The notes below the pieces were generated by a model. The model was given only the letters and a program-made list of their open reading frames with translations. It was not told the origin of the DNA and searched no databases. Below are positions 49,216 through 58,662 of a stretch of 64,000 nt of DNA, in pieces; positions within the stretch are counted from its first letter, which is position 1; each line of letters starts with the position of its first letter. The position numbers and the translations under genes were made by a program. Source of the stretch: Cellulosimicrobium cellulans (lineage in GTDB: Bacteria; Actinomycetota; Actinomycetes; Actinomycetales; Cellulomonadaceae); assembly GCF_024124905.1 (NCBI RefSeq), contig NZ_JAMXST010000003.1, positions 248,001-312,000 on the forward strand, read 5' to 3'.

Positions 49216-49265
49216 TTTCCCCCGCTCCGGTTGAGGGCCTGAGGGGCCGCTCCTAGGCTGCTCGC

Positions 49266-51500
49266 GTGTCCGACGGGAGCCGTCAGGCGGTCACCGCGCG
49301 ACCGGATCTCAGCACCGCGCTGCTCGCGGGCAAGGTCGAGCCTCCGGTGCCGCGCCGGGGTGCGGTCTCCCGGCGCGGGCTCGTCGAGCGCGCGCGGCGC
49401 GACGGCGCCCGGGTCGTCGTGGTGACGGCTCCCCCGGGGTACGGCAAGACGACCATGCTCGCGGAGTGGGCGAGCGTCGAGGACCGCGCGGTCGCGTGGG
49501 CCAGCCTCGACCGGCTCGACGACGACCCCGGCGCCCTGCTCACGCTCCTCGCGCTCGCGTGCGCGCGCGTGTCGCCCGAGGTCGCCGCGGTCGCGGCCGA
49601 GATGCGCGGCACGGGCGCGGCGATGCTCGGCCGGTCGGCCCCGCTGCTCGCGTCGGCGCTCGCGCGCACGGGCACGCCGTTCGTCCTGTTCGTCGACGAC
49701 CTCCACGAGGCGGGCTCGGCATCCTGCCGGGACGCGCTCGAGATCGTGCTCGGCGGCGTCCCGCGGGGGTCGCAGGTCGTCGTCGCGAGCCGTCGTGCCC
49801 CGGGGTACGACGCGCGACGCCGCGTGGAGGGCGACCTCGTCGAGGTCGGCCCCGACGACCTGCGGGTCGACGCCGACGGCGCGCGCGAGATCTTCCGCGC
49901 GGCCGGGGTCGTCTCGGACGAGGCGCTGGACCGTGTGGTCGAGCGGTGCGAGGGCTGGCCGACGGGCGTCTTCCTCTGCGCGCTGCTCGTGCGCGAGGGC
50001 GAGGACCCGTCGTCCCTCACGGGGACCGACCGGTTCGTCGCCGACTACCTGTACCGCGAGTGCATGACCCTCCTCCCCGCGCGGACCCAGCACTTCCTGC
50101 GGGCCACGGCCGTCCTCGACCAGCTCTCGGCGGCGACGTGCGACGCACTGCTCGGCACCACGGACGCCGCGGAGCGGCTGCGCGAGCTGGAGGACGCGAG
50201 CCTGTTCCTGGTCCCGCTCGACCACCACCGCGGCTGGTTCCGCTACCACGCGCTGTTCCGCGAGTTCCTGCTCGCGGAGCTCGACCGGGTCGAGCCCGAC
50301 GCCGTCGCGCCGCTCCACCGGCGCGCCGCCGCGTGGCACGTCGAGGAGGGGCTGGAGGCCCGCGCGGTCGAGCACCTCCTCGCGGCGGGCGACGTCGAGG
50401 AGGCGGCCGTCCTCGTCGGGCGCCTCGCGCTGCCGACGTACCAGGACGGTGGGGTGGCCGTCGTGACGCGCTGGCTCGACACGCTCGGCGACGCCGTGGT
50501 CGAGGCCTTCCCCGAGCTCACGGTGGTCGCCGCGTGGCGCGCGCTGCTGCTCGGCGAGTCCCCGGCGGCCGAGCGGTGGGCCGCCGTGCTGGAGGGCTTC
50601 GACGCCGACCTCCTCCCCGACGAGGACCGGGTCGCGCTCGAGTCCGCCCGGTGCCAGGTGCGGGCCGCCATGTGCGCCGACGGGCCGGAGGCGTCCCTCG
50701 CGTGCGCGGCCTACGCCGTCGAGCACGAGCCCGCGTGGAGCCCGTGGCGCGACCAGGCGCTGCACCTCCTCGGCTCCGCGCACCTGCTCGTGGGCGACCG
50801 GGACGCGGCGCGCGAGGCGTTCGTCGAGGCCGTGGCGTGCGGGACCGAGGCGGGGAACCCGGACTCCGTGCTGCTCAGCGAGGCGGAGCTGGGGATCCTC
50901 GCGATCGACGACGGTCGGTGGGACGACGCCGAACGGCACGCGCGTGTCGCGGTCGCCACGGTCGACGACCACCACATGGAGGGCTACTCGACCACGGCCA
51001 TCGCCTTCGCCGTGCGTGCCCGCGTCGCCGCGCACCGGGGCGAGCGCACCGCGGCGGAGCGGTTCGTCGCCCGCGGGATGCGGGCGCGCGTGCCGTGCAC
51101 GTACGTCATGCCGTACCTCGCGCTGCGCGTCCGGCTCCAGCTCGGCTACGCGTGCCTCGCCCTCGGGGACCGCACGACGGCGACCCACCTCGCCGCCGAG
51201 GCGGCCGAGCTGCTGCGCCGCCGCCCCCGTGTGGGGCTCCTGGTGGGCGAGGTCGCCGCGTTCCGGGCCCGGCTCGAGACCGTCGCCGCGACGCGCGGAG
51301 CCCCGCCGCTCACCCCGGCCGAGCTCCGCCTCCTGCCGTACCTCCAGACCCACCTCACGATGGCCGAGATCGGCCGTCGGCTCTTCGTCTCCCGCAACAC
51401 CGTGAGCACGCAGGTCGGCGCGATCTACCGCAAGCTCGGCGCCACGACGCGCGGCGCCGCCGTGGAGCGTGCCGTGACCCTCGGCCTCCTCGGGAGCTAG
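49266..51500 (+). CDS. MalT-like (LAL-type) LuxR-family regulator
   Basis: 744 residues. N-terminal P-loop NTPase: Walker A 'TAPPGYGKTTMLAEW' and Walker B 'PFVLFVDDLHEA'; winged-helix part ending 'RYHALFREFLLAEL' and a long TPR-like helical region; C-terminal LuxR HTH 'LTPAELRLLPYLQTHLTMAEIGRRLFVSRNTVSTQVGAIYRKLG'. This is the STAND/MalT architecture, in which ATP and an inducer drive oligomerisation and activation. Lying just after the alpha-glucan genes it could regulate them, though a terminator and the CMD gene lie between. Confidence 0.9.
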   Translation: MSDGSRQAVTARPDLSTALLAGKVEPPVPRRGAVSRRGLVERARRDGARVVVVTAPPGYGKTTMLAEWASVEDRAVAWASLDRLDDDPGALLTLLALACARVSPEVAAVAAEMRGTGAAMLGRSAPLLASALARTGTPFVLFVDDLHEAGSASCRDALEIVLGGVPRGSQVVVASRRAPGYDARRRVEGDLVEVGPDDLRVDADGAREIFRAAGVVSDEALDRVVERCEGWPTGVFLCALLVREGEDPSSLTGTDRFVADYLYRECMTLLPARTQHFLRATAVLDQLSAATCDALLGTTDAAERLRELEDASLFLVPLDHHRGWFRYHALFREFLLAELDRVEPDAVAPLHRRAAAWHVEEGLEARAVEHLLAAGDVEEAAVLVGRLALPTYQDGGVAVVTRWLDTLGDAVVEAFPELTVVAAWRALLLGESPAAERWAAVLEGFDADLLPDEDRVALESARCQVRAAMCADGPEASLACAAYAVEHEPAWSPWRDQALHLLGSAHLLVGDRDAAREAFVEAVACGTEAGNPDSVLLSEAELGILAIDDGRWDDAERHARVAVATVDDHHMEGYSTTAIAFAVRARVAAHRGERTAAERFVARGMRARVPCTYVMPYLALRVRLQLGYACLALGDRTTATHLAAEAAELLRRRPRVGLLVGEVAAFRARLETVAATRGAPPLTPAELRLLPYLQTHLTMAEIGRRLFVSRNTVSTQVGAIYRKLGATTRGAAVERAVTLGLLGS

Positions 51501-51649
51501 GTCGCCGAGGAGGAAGCGCGTGCCCCCGGCGCCCGATTCCCGGGCCCCCACATTATGGTGAGGCTTTCCTTTCTTGCCTTTCCATCAATGGTGTTCGGCA
51601 AGGCTCTGCTTGCTTGAATCAATGCGAATCATCGATAAACATGTTTGGC
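51501..51649 (+). promoter_or_regulatory. AT-rich control region of the P-type ATPase gene
   Basis: About 100 bp (51545-51650) are strikingly AT-rich for this genome. TTGCTT (51610-51615), 18-bp spacer, GATAAA (51634-51639) would start transcription within a few bases of ATG 51650, giving a leaderless mRNA. The dyad AAACATGTTT (51637-51646) overlaps the -10 and start. A metal sensor is the likely binder. Confidence 0.5.
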
Positions 51650-53572
51650 ATGAGCCGCATTTTCTCTGCTGCGCGCGCCTTTCCGTACGTGACCGCGACC
51701 CTCGCCGTGATCGCCGTCGCGGGCGTGCTGTCGGCGGTGCGGCCCGAGGCCGTGCCGTGGGTGCTGGGCGTCTACGCGGGCGCGATGGCGCTGCGGGCCG
51801 CGGTCGCGATGGTCGCGGAGCTGCGCTCGGGGACCTTCGGCGTCGACATCCTCGCGGTGACGGCGATCGGGTCGACGATCGCGGTGGGGGAGTTCTGGGC
51901 GGCCGCCGTCATCGTGCTCATGCTCACCGGCGGCGAGGCCCTGGAGGAGTACGCGTCGGGCCGGGCGCGCAAGGACCTGACCTCGCTCGTGTCCAACGCC
52001 CCGCGCACCGCGCACCTCCTCACCGCCGACGAGACCGTGCGCGACGTCGACGTCGCCGACGTCGAGGTGGGCGAGCGGGTCCTGGTCCGCGCGCACGAGA
52101 TCGTGCCGCTCGACGGCGTCCTCGTGTCCGACGCGGGGGTCTTCGACGACGCGTCGCTCACCGGGGAGTCGCTGCCGCAGGAGCGCGTCGCGGGGGACAC
52201 CGTGTACTCGGGGGCGATCAACGGCGCGGGCGCCGTGACGATCCGGGTCGCCCGGCGCGCCGCGGACTCGCAGTACCAGCGGATCGTCGCGCTCGTCGAG
52301 GAGGCCGCGGCGAGCCGCGCCCCGATGGTGCGCCTCGCCGACCGCTACGCGCTCCCGTTCACGGCGCTCGCGCTCGCGATCGCGGGGATCGCCTGGTGGG
52401 TCTCGGGCGACCCGCTCCGGTTCGCCCAGGTGCTCGTCGTGGCGACGCCCTGCCCCCTGATCATCGGCGCGCCGGTGGCGTTCATGGCGGGCATGAGCCG
52501 TGCGGCCCGCCGGGGCGCGATCATCCGGTCCAGCGCGACGCTGGAGAAGCTGCACCGGGCGGCGGCCTTCGCCTTCGACAAGACCGGCACCCTCACCCGA
52601 GGCACGCCCGCGCTGACCGACGTGCGACCCGCGGGGGACCTCGACGCGGGCACGCTGGTGCGCCTGACCGCCGGGGCCGAGCAGGCCTCCGTCCACGTGC
52701 TCGCCGACGCGATCGTGCGGGGCGCGACCGCCCGCGGCGTCGCGCTGCCGGTGCCGCAGGACGTCACCGAGACGACGGCCGGTGGTGTGACCGCGACCGT
52801 CGACGGCGTCCGCGTCGTCGTCGGCAAGCGGACGTTCGTGGCCGAGCAGGGCGGGGTGGACGTGCCCGCGCCCGGGCTCGCTCCGGGCGAGCTCGCGGTC
52901 CACGTCGCGGTCGACGGTGCCTACGCCGGGTGCCTCGTCCTGCGCGACGAGGTGCGCGCCGACGCCGCCGAGACGGTGGCCGGCCTGCGTGCGCGCGGCA
53001 TCGGCCACGTCCTCATGGTCACGGGCGACGAGGAGGCGACGGCCCGCGCCGTCGCCGACCAGGTCGGCATCGACGACGTCCGTGCCGGGTGCCTGCCCGC
53101 GGACAAGGTCGCGGCCGTGCGCGGCGTGCCCGAGCGGCCCGTGGTCATGGTCGGGGACGGCGTCAACGACGCCCCGGTGCTCGCCGCGGCCGACGTCGGC
53201 ATCGCCATGGCCGCCCGCGGCTCGAGCGCCGCGACCGAGTCCGCCGACGTCGTCATCCTTCCCGACGAGGTCGGGCGCGTGGCCGAGACGCTGGAGATCG
53301 GGCGCCGCACCGTCGACGTCGCCCGCCAGAGCATCTGGATCGGGATCGCCGTGAGCGTCGCCCTCATGCTCGTCGCGACCACGGGTGCTCTGCCGGCGGT
53401 GGTGGGCGCGTGGCTCCAGGAGGCCGTCGACGTCCTCGCGATCGCCTGGGCGCTGCGTGCGGCCGGCCGTACCGTCCGGCTCCCTCGCCTGCGCCGGAGC
53501 CGGTCCGCGGCAGCAGAGGCAGCCCCGGCACCGAGCCCACGACCAGCGACGAGAGCGCGCACGGCAGCCTGA
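51650..53572 (+). CDS. P1B-type heavy-metal-translocating P-type ATPase
   Basis: 640 residues (643 if ATG 51641 is used). TGE loop 'DASLTGESLPQ', the metal-binding membrane motif TPCPL in 'VVATPCPLIIGAPVAF' (Cys268), phosphorylated Asp310 in 'FAFDKTGTLTRG', N-domain 'EQASVHVLADAI' (in place of SEHPLA) and 'MVGDGVNDAPVLAAADVGIAM'. No N-terminal HMA or His-rich metal-binding domain. The TPCP rather than CPC/SPC signature puts it in a less-studied P1B group; Zn, Cd or Co are possible but not readable. No ribosome site precedes either ATG, consistent with a leaderless start at 51650. Confidence 0.88.
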   Translation: MSRIFSAARAFPYVTATLAVIAVAGVLSAVRPEAVPWVLGVYAGAMALRAAVAMVAELRSGTFGVDILAVTAIGSTIAVGEFWAAAVIVLMLTGGEALEEYASGRARKDLTSLVSNAPRTAHLLTADETVRDVDVADVEVGERVLVRAHEIVPLDGVLVSDAGVFDDASLTGESLPQERVAGDTVYSGAINGAGAVTIRVARRAADSQYQRIVALVEEAAASRAPMVRLADRYALPFTALALAIAGIAWWVSGDPLRFAQVLVVATPCPLIIGAPVAFMAGMSRAARRGAIIRSSATLEKLHRAAAFAFDKTGTLTRGTPALTDVRPAGDLDAGTLVRLTAGAEQASVHVLADAIVRGATARGVALPVPQDVTETTAGGVTATVDGVRVVVGKRTFVAEQGGVDVPAPGLAPGELAVHVAVDGAYAGCLVLRDEVRADAAETVAGLRARGIGHVLMVTGDEEATARAVADQVGIDDVRAGCLPADKVAAVRGVPERPVVMVGDGVNDAPVLAAADVGIAMAARGSSAATESADVVILPDEVGRVAETLEIGRRTVDVARQSIWIGIAVSVALMLVATTGALPAVVGAWLQEAVDVLAIAWALRAAGRTVRLPRLRRSRSAAAEAAPAPSPRPATRARTAA

Positions 53573-53579
53573 CGGGCGG

Positions 53580-54752
53580 CTAGAACCGGCCGAAGAACGC
53601 CCGCAGCTCGTGGGCGTAGACCTCGGGCTGCTCGAACGGGGCGAAGTGCCCGCCGCGCGACGGCTCGGTCGCGTACACGGTGTGCGCGACGCGGTCGAGC
53701 CACGCACGCGGGGGCCGGACGACGTCGCCCGCGAACACGGAGAACCCGGACGGCACGTCGACGTAGCGGGCGAGCTGCTCGCGGGGGATCGCGGCGTTCG
53801 CCCGGTAGGCGCGGACGCCGGACCCGACGTTCGCGGCCGCCCAGTGCTCGGTGAGGAGGTCGAGGACCTCGTCCCGCGTGTACACCGACTCGAGGTCGCC
53901 CCCGCAGTCGCTCCACGACCGCAGCTTCTCGACGACCCACGCCGCGAGACCGGCGGGGGAGTCGGTGAGGCCGACCGTGAGCGACTGCGGCTTGGTGGCC
54001 TGCACGGCGGCGTAGCCGCCCTCGGCCGTGCGCCACCGCGCGCTCTCCTCCAGCCAGTCGCGCTCCTGGGGCGTGAGGGACGCGGGGTCGCCCGTGAACA
54101 CGGGCAGCCCGGCGTCGGTGCGGTGCACCGCGATCACCCGGTCGGGGAAGTCGAGCGCGAGGAACCGGGCGACGTGGCTGCCCATGTCTCCGCCCGCGAC
54201 GAGGAACCGGTCGTAGCCGAGGGCGGTCATGAGCTCCGCCCACAGGGCGGCGACCGTCCGGTTGTCCGGGGCCGGGCCGGAGGGGACGTCGGAGAACCCG
54301 AAGCCGGGCATGTCGGGGACGACGAGGTCGAAGGTGCGTCGACCCGCCTCACCCGGGGCCGCGGGTTCGCCCGCGTCGGTCAGGAGCGGCACGACCTTGC
54401 GGTACCGCCACGCCGAGTCGGGCCAGCCGTGCGCGAGCAGGAGCGGGAGCGGGGACGGGTCGCCAGGACGCGGGCTCGCGAGCGCGTGGAGGAGGTGGAC
54501 GCGGGTGCCGTCGATCGAGGCGCGCCGGCTCGGGAGCGCGGAGAGCCGTGCCTGGTGCGCGGCGAAGTCGAAGCCGTCGGCCCAGTACGCGACGAGGTCG
54601 CGCAGGTACGCGACGTCGGTGCCGGCGTCCCACCCGAGCCCGTCCGGGGCGTCGACCCACCGGGTCGCGCGGAGGCGGGACCGGAGGTCCGCGACCACCG
54701 CCTCGGAGATCCGCGGGGTGTAGTCCTCCAGGTCGGTCACGAGGTGCGCCAT
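53580..54752 (-). CDS. Epoxide hydrolase-family alpha/beta hydrolase
   Basis: 390 residues. N-terminal EHN domain ('YTPRISEAVVADLRSRLRATRWVDAP'), 'LLLAHGWPDSAWRYRKVVPLL' (oxyanion HGWP), nucleophile Asp in 'VAGGDMGSHVARFLALDFPD', a helical lid and the catalytic His in 'SRGGHFAPFEQPE'. This matches microsomal-epoxide-hydrolase-like bacterial enzymes that open epoxides to diols. It ends 7 bp after the convergent P-type ATPase gene; natural substrate unknown. Confidence 0.9.
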   Translation of the reverse strand: MAHLVTDLEDYTPRISEAVVADLRSRLRATRWVDAPDGLGWDAGTDVAYLRDLVAYWADGFDFAAHQARLSALPSRRASIDGTRVHLLHALASPRPGDPSPLPLLLAHGWPDSAWRYRKVVPLLTDAGEPAAPGEAGRRTFDLVVPDMPGFGFSDVPSGPAPDNRTVAALWAELMTALGYDRFLVAGGDMGSHVARFLALDFPDRVIAVHRTDAGLPVFTGDPASLTPQERDWLEESARWRTAEGGYAAVQATKPQSLTVGLTDSPAGLAAWVVEKLRSWSDCGGDLESVYTRDEVLDLLTEHWAAANVGSGVRAYRANAAIPREQLARYVDVPSGFSVFAGDVVRPPRAWLDRVAHTVYATEPSRGGHFAPFEQPEVYAHELRAFFGRF

Positions 54753-54881
54753 GCGACCGAGGTTAGCCGGGCCCGGAGCGCGGGAGCGTCGTTCGCGCGA
54801 TCTGCGTGATGCCCTGCCCGTGGTGGCGGACCTACGGTCGAGAGCGCCGTCCGTGAGGTCCTGGACAGACAGGAGAAGTCG

Positions 54882-57248
54882 ATGAGTGACGAGCCCCGCC
54901 GTACGGTCGTCGGACCGCCGCTGCCCGCCGAGCGATCGCTGCCGTTCCCGCCCCGTCGGTCCGGCAGCGTCGCCGGACGCACGATCCAGGAGTCCACGTA
55001 CTCTCCGCGCCCGCCCGAGCGGCACCTGCCCGCGGACGCCCCGAACGTCGTCGTGATCCTCATCGACGACGCCGGGCCCGCGCTCCCGACGACGCTGGGC
55101 GGCGCCGTGCGCACCCCGACGCTCGACCGGGTCCGCGCGAACGGCATCGGGTACAACCGGTTCCACACCACCGCGATGTGCTCCCCGACGCGCGCGTCCC
55201 TGCTCACCGGGCGCAACCACCACCGGGTCGGCAACGGGCAGATCGCGGAGCTCGCGAACGACTGGGACGGCTACTCCGGGCACATCCCGAAGAGCAGCGC
55301 GACGATCGCCGAGGTGCTGCGCCAGTACGGCTACGCGACCGGAGCGTGGGGCAAGTGGCACAACACCCCGGCGGAGGAGACGACGGCGGCCGGCCCGTTC
55401 GACCGCTGGCCCACCGGGTACGGGTTCGAGTACTTCTACGGCTTCCTCGCGGGCGAGGCGTCGCAGTACGAGCCGCACCTGGTGCGCAACACGACCCCGA
55501 CGCTCCCGCCGAAGACCCCGGAGGAGGGGTACCACCTCAGCGAGGACATCGCCGACGACGCGATGCGCTGGCTCCGCGACCACAAGGCGAACGCGCCGGA
55601 CAAGCCGTTCTTCGTCTACTGGGCGACCGGCGCGCTGCACGGGCCGCACCACATCATGAAGGAGTGGGCGGACCGGTACGCCGGGGCGTTCGACGACGGC
55701 TGGGACGTCTACCGGGAGCGGGCGCTCGCGGGCGCGAAGGCGGCGGGCTGGGTGCCCGAGGACGCCGAGCTCACGCCGCGTCCGGACGGTCTCGCCGGGT
55801 GGGACGACATCCCCGACGACCAGAAGGCGTTCCAGGCGCGGCTCATGGAGGTCGCGGCCGGGTTCGGCGAGCACGCGGACGTGCAGGCCGGCCGGCTGCT
55901 CGACGAGGTCGAGCGGCTGGGGTACGCGGACGACACGATCGTCGTCTACATCTGGGGCGACAACGGGTCGTCGGGCGAGGGGCAGAACGGGACGATCAGC
56001 GAGCTGCTGGCCCAGAACGGCATCCCCTCGACGGTCGAGCAGCACCTCGCCGCGCTCGAGGAGCTCGGCGGGCTCGACGCCCTCGGCACCCCGGCGACGG
56101 ACAACCAGTACCACGCCGCGTGGGCGTGGGCCGGGTCGTCGCCGTACCAGGGCATGAAGCTCCTCGCGTCCCACCTGGGCGGCACGCGCAACCCGATGTT
56201 CGTGAGCTGGCCCGGTCGCATCGAGCCGGACCCCGTGCCGCGCACGCAGTTCCACCACGTCGTCGACCTCGTGCCGACGATCTACGAGATCCTCGGCATC
56301 TCCCACCCCGAGACGGTGAACGGCGTCCCGCAGGACCCGATCGACGGGACGAGCTTCGCGTACTCGATCGACGACGCCGGTGCCGAGGGCCGTCGTCGGA
56401 CGCAGTACTTCGAGATCATGGGCAGCCGGTCGATCTACGCCGACGGCTGGATGGCCTCGGCGACCGGTCCGCGCCTGCCGTGGGTGCAGGGGATGCCGGC
56501 CGGGATCCGGACCTGGACCCCGGACGACGACCCCTGGGAGCTCTACCACCTCGACGAGGACTGGAGCCAGGCGCACGACCTCGCCGCGCAGCACCCCGAG
56601 AAGCTCGCCCAGCTCAAGGAGCTGTTCGCGATCGAGGCCGCACGCAACGACGTCCTGCCCGTGGGCGGCGGCCTGTGGGTCCCGGCGATGCACCCCGAGG
56701 ACCGGATCAGCCCGCCGTACACGGAGTGGGACCTGTCCGGGGACACGGTGCGCGTCCCGGAGTTCTGCGCGCCCGCGCTGGGCAACCGCCCCAACCGGGT
56801 CGAGATCCGGCTCTCCGTGCCCGACGCCGCGAACGGCGTCCTCTACAAGCTCGGGGGAGCGGGCGGCGGGCTCACGTGCTTCCTCCTCGACGGCGTCCTC
56901 ACGTACGAGTACAACCTGTTCCTCATCCAGCGGACCGTCGTCCGGTCGAGCGCACCGCTCGCGGCCGGCGACCACACGGTGGAGGTCGTGACGACGTACG
57001 TCGAGCCGCGGCCCGGCGGTCCGCTCGAGGTCGTCCTCCGCGTCGACGGCGCCGACGTCGGCTCGGGCACGGTGCCCGTGAGCGCGCCGCTGCTGTTCTC
57101 CGCGAACGACTGCCTCGACGTCGGGCGCGCGTACGGCGGCGCGGTGTCACGAGCGTACGCGGACCGCATGCCGTTCGCGCTCGACGGACGCATCGACGCC
57201 GTGCACGTGGAGTACCTGCTGCCCGCGACCGACGGGACGGACCGGTAG
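54882..57248 (+). CDS. Arylsulfatase-type sulfatase
   Basis: 788 residues, type I sulfatase. 'APNVVVILIDDAGPALPTTLGG' carries the N-terminal metal Asp pair, and 'TTAMCSPTRASLLTGRNHHRVG' contains Cys100 in the C-x-P-x-R signature that a formylglycine-generating enzyme must convert to formylglycine. 'GAWGKWHN', 'WATGALHGPHH' and 'YIWGDNGSS' supply other active-site residues. The C-terminal ~150 residues add a beta-rich domain. No signal peptide is evident, so the enzyme is probably cytoplasmic. The maturase gene is not in the window. GACAGGAGAAG precedes the ATG. Confidence 0.9.
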   Translation: MSDEPRRTVVGPPLPAERSLPFPPRRSGSVAGRTIQESTYSPRPPERHLPADAPNVVVILIDDAGPALPTTLGGAVRTPTLDRVRANGIGYNRFHTTAMCSPTRASLLTGRNHHRVGNGQIAELANDWDGYSGHIPKSSATIAEVLRQYGYATGAWGKWHNTPAEETTAAGPFDRWPTGYGFEYFYGFLAGEASQYEPHLVRNTTPTLPPKTPEEGYHLSEDIADDAMRWLRDHKANAPDKPFFVYWATGALHGPHHIMKEWADRYAGAFDDGWDVYRERALAGAKAAGWVPEDAELTPRPDGLAGWDDIPDDQKAFQARLMEVAAGFGEHADVQAGRLLDEVERLGYADDTIVVYIWGDNGSSGEGQNGTISELLAQNGIPSTVEQHLAALEELGGLDALGTPATDNQYHAAWAWAGSSPYQGMKLLASHLGGTRNPMFVSWPGRIEPDPVPRTQFHHVVDLVPTIYEILGISHPETVNGVPQDPIDGTSFAYSIDDAGAEGRRRTQYFEIMGSRSIYADGWMASATGPRLPWVQGMPAGIRTWTPDDDPWELYHLDEDWSQAHDLAAQHPEKLAQLKELFAIEAARNDVLPVGGGLWVPAMHPEDRISPPYTEWDLSGDTVRVPEFCAPALGNRPNRVEIRLSVPDAANGVLYKLGGAGGGLTCFLLDGVLTYEYNLFLIQRTVVRSSAPLAAGDHTVEVVTTYVEPRPGGPLEVVLRVDGADVGSGTVPVSAPLLFSANDCLDVGRAYGGAVSRAYADRMPFALDGRIDAVHVEYLLPATDGTDR

Positions 57249-57372
57249 GCGCCGGGCGGCGCGGCCGGTCGGGAGTTCACTCGTTCTGGGTGAGGACGCG
57301 GCCGACGGCGACGACGAGCCTGAGGACACACCCGCGCACGGCGCGCGGGACGGACGCGGAGAGGACGCGACG

Positions 57373-57849
57373 ATGACGCAGGAACTCAGCGACGGGGTCG
57401 GGAGCGAGCTCGGCGACCTCGAGGAGAGCGGGCCGATCGACTTCCTGGTCATCGAGCTGCCGACGGACCGCGCGACGGGCGACGCCGCCTTCCCGCACCT
57501 CGTCGACCTCGTGGACCGCGGGATCATCCGGGTGCTCGACCTCGTGGTCGTGCGCCGGGAGGACGACGGGAGCGTCGTCGGCCTCGGCCTCGAGGAGCTC
57601 GACGACGGGTCGACCGAGCTCGCGGTGTTCGAGGGCGCTCGGTCGGGCCTGCTCGGCGACGACGACCTCGACGAGGCCGCGAGCGCCGTCGAGCCCGGCA
57701 TGACGGCCGTCGTGCTGGTCTACGAGAACGTCTGGGCGGCGCCCTTCGCGACCGCCCTGCGCCGCAACGGCGCCCAGCTCGTCGCGAGCGGGCGCATCCC
57801 GGTCCAGGCGCTCATCGCGTCGCTGGACGCCACCGAGCCGGACGCCTGA
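57373..57849 (+). CDS. DUF6325-type protein
   Basis: 158 residues, acidic. The pattern 'GPIDFLVIELPTD...ALPHLVDLVDRGIIRVLDLVVVRREDDGSV', 'DDDLDEAASAVEPGMTAVVLVYENVWAAPFATALRRNGAQLVASGRIP' is that of the DUF6325/'membrane stress' family usually found with SHOCT proteins. Function unknown. First gene of a five-gene same-strand cassette with glutamate decarboxylase. Confidence 0.75.
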   Translation: MTQELSDGVGSELGDLEESGPIDFLVIELPTDRATGDAAFPHLVDLVDRGIIRVLDLVVVRREDDGSVVGLGLEELDDGSTELAVFEGARSGLLGDDDLDEAASAVEPGMTAVVLVYENVWAAPFATALRRNGAQLVASGRIPVQALIASLDATEPDA

Positions 57850-57873
57850 TCCGGCCGCCCGAAGGAGGACCCC

Positions 57874-58194
57874 GTGCCTGGACTGATCCGCGGTGTCGCG
57901 CGCACCGCCGTCGTCGCCGGAACCGCGACCGCCGTCTCCAACCGTGTCTCCCGTCGCCAGGCGGGGCGCTGGGCCGCGCAGGAGGCCGCGCAGGAGCCGC
58001 AGTACGCGCCGCCCCCGCAGCAGTACGCGGCCCCGCAGCCGGCCTACGCGCCGCCGCCTGCCCCCGAGCCCGCGGCGGCGCCGGACATGGACGCGCGCAT
58101 CGCGCAGCTCACGCAGCTCGCCGCGCTGCGGGACCAGGGGGTGCTCAGCCCCGCGGAGTTCGAGGCGCAGAAAGCACGCATCCTCGCGGACTGA
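57874..58194 (+). CDS. Small SHOCT-domain protein
   Basis: 106 residues: N-terminal 'GLIRGVARTAVVAGTATAVSNRVSRRQAGRWA', a Pro/Gln/Tyr-rich linker, and a C-terminal SHOCT helix pair ('DMDARIAQLTQLAALRDQGVLSPAEFEAQKARILAD'). SHOCT domains are short oligomerisation or membrane-association elements. GTG start with AAGGAGG 7 nt upstream. Sits 24 bp after the DUF6325 gene. Confidence 0.82.
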   Translation: MPGLIRGVARTAVVAGTATAVSNRVSRRQAGRWAAQEAAQEPQYAPPPQQYAAPQPAYAPPPAPEPAAAPDMDARIAQLTQLAALRDQGVLSPAEFEAQKARILAD

Positions 58195-58226
58195 GCGAGG
58201 ACGACCCCGACACGAAAGGCACGGAC

Positions 58227-58604
58227 ATGGACACGTTCTGGGACTGGTTCTGGCTCATGGTGTGGTGGTTCTTCTTCGTCATGTATCTGGTGATCCTCTT
58301 CCAGATCGTCGCGGACCTGTTCCGCGACCGGCACCTGAGCGGGTGGTGGAAGGCGGTGTGGCTGCTCGCGCTGATCGTCGTGCCGTTCCTGTCGGCGCTC
58401 GTCTACCTGATCGCGCGCGGCAAGGGCATGGGCGAGCGGCACGCGCAGAGCGTCGCGAGCGCCCAGGCGGCGACCGACGCGTACATCCGCGGCGTCGCGG
58501 GCTCGTCCCCGTCGTCGCAGATCGCGGACGCGAAGGCGCTGCTCGACGCGGGTGCGATCGACGAGCGGGAGTTCTCCGCTCTCAAGGCCAAGGCCCTCGC
58601 CTGA
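58227..58604 (+). CDS. Membrane protein with PLDc_N-like region and SHOCT domain
   Basis: 125 residues: two transmembrane helices ('WFWLMVWWFFFVMYLVILFQIVADLF' and 'WWKAVWLLALIVVPFLSALVYLIARG') as in the PLDc_N/phospholipase-D-nuclease N-terminal family, then a C-terminal SHOCT ('SQIADAKALLDAGAIDEREFSALKAKALA'). It likely forms a complex with the SHOCT protein upstream. GAAAGG lies upstream of the ATG. Confidence 0.82.
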   Translation: MDTFWDWFWLMVWWFFFVMYLVILFQIVADLFRDRHLSGWWKAVWLLALIVVPFLSALVYLIARGKGMGERHAQSVASAQAATDAYIRGVAGSSPSSQIADAKALLDAGAIDEREFSALKAKALA

Positions 58605-58662
58605 CGCGACCTCGCCAGGACCATCGAACGAGCCGGAACCCGGCGTGTCGGGAGGAACCAGC

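Noticed and set aside
51501-51650. AT-rich stretch as a prophage or integrative-element attachment site
   Set aside because: No tRNA end, direct repeat pair, integrase or phage gene nearby; a metal-regulated promoter explains it better.
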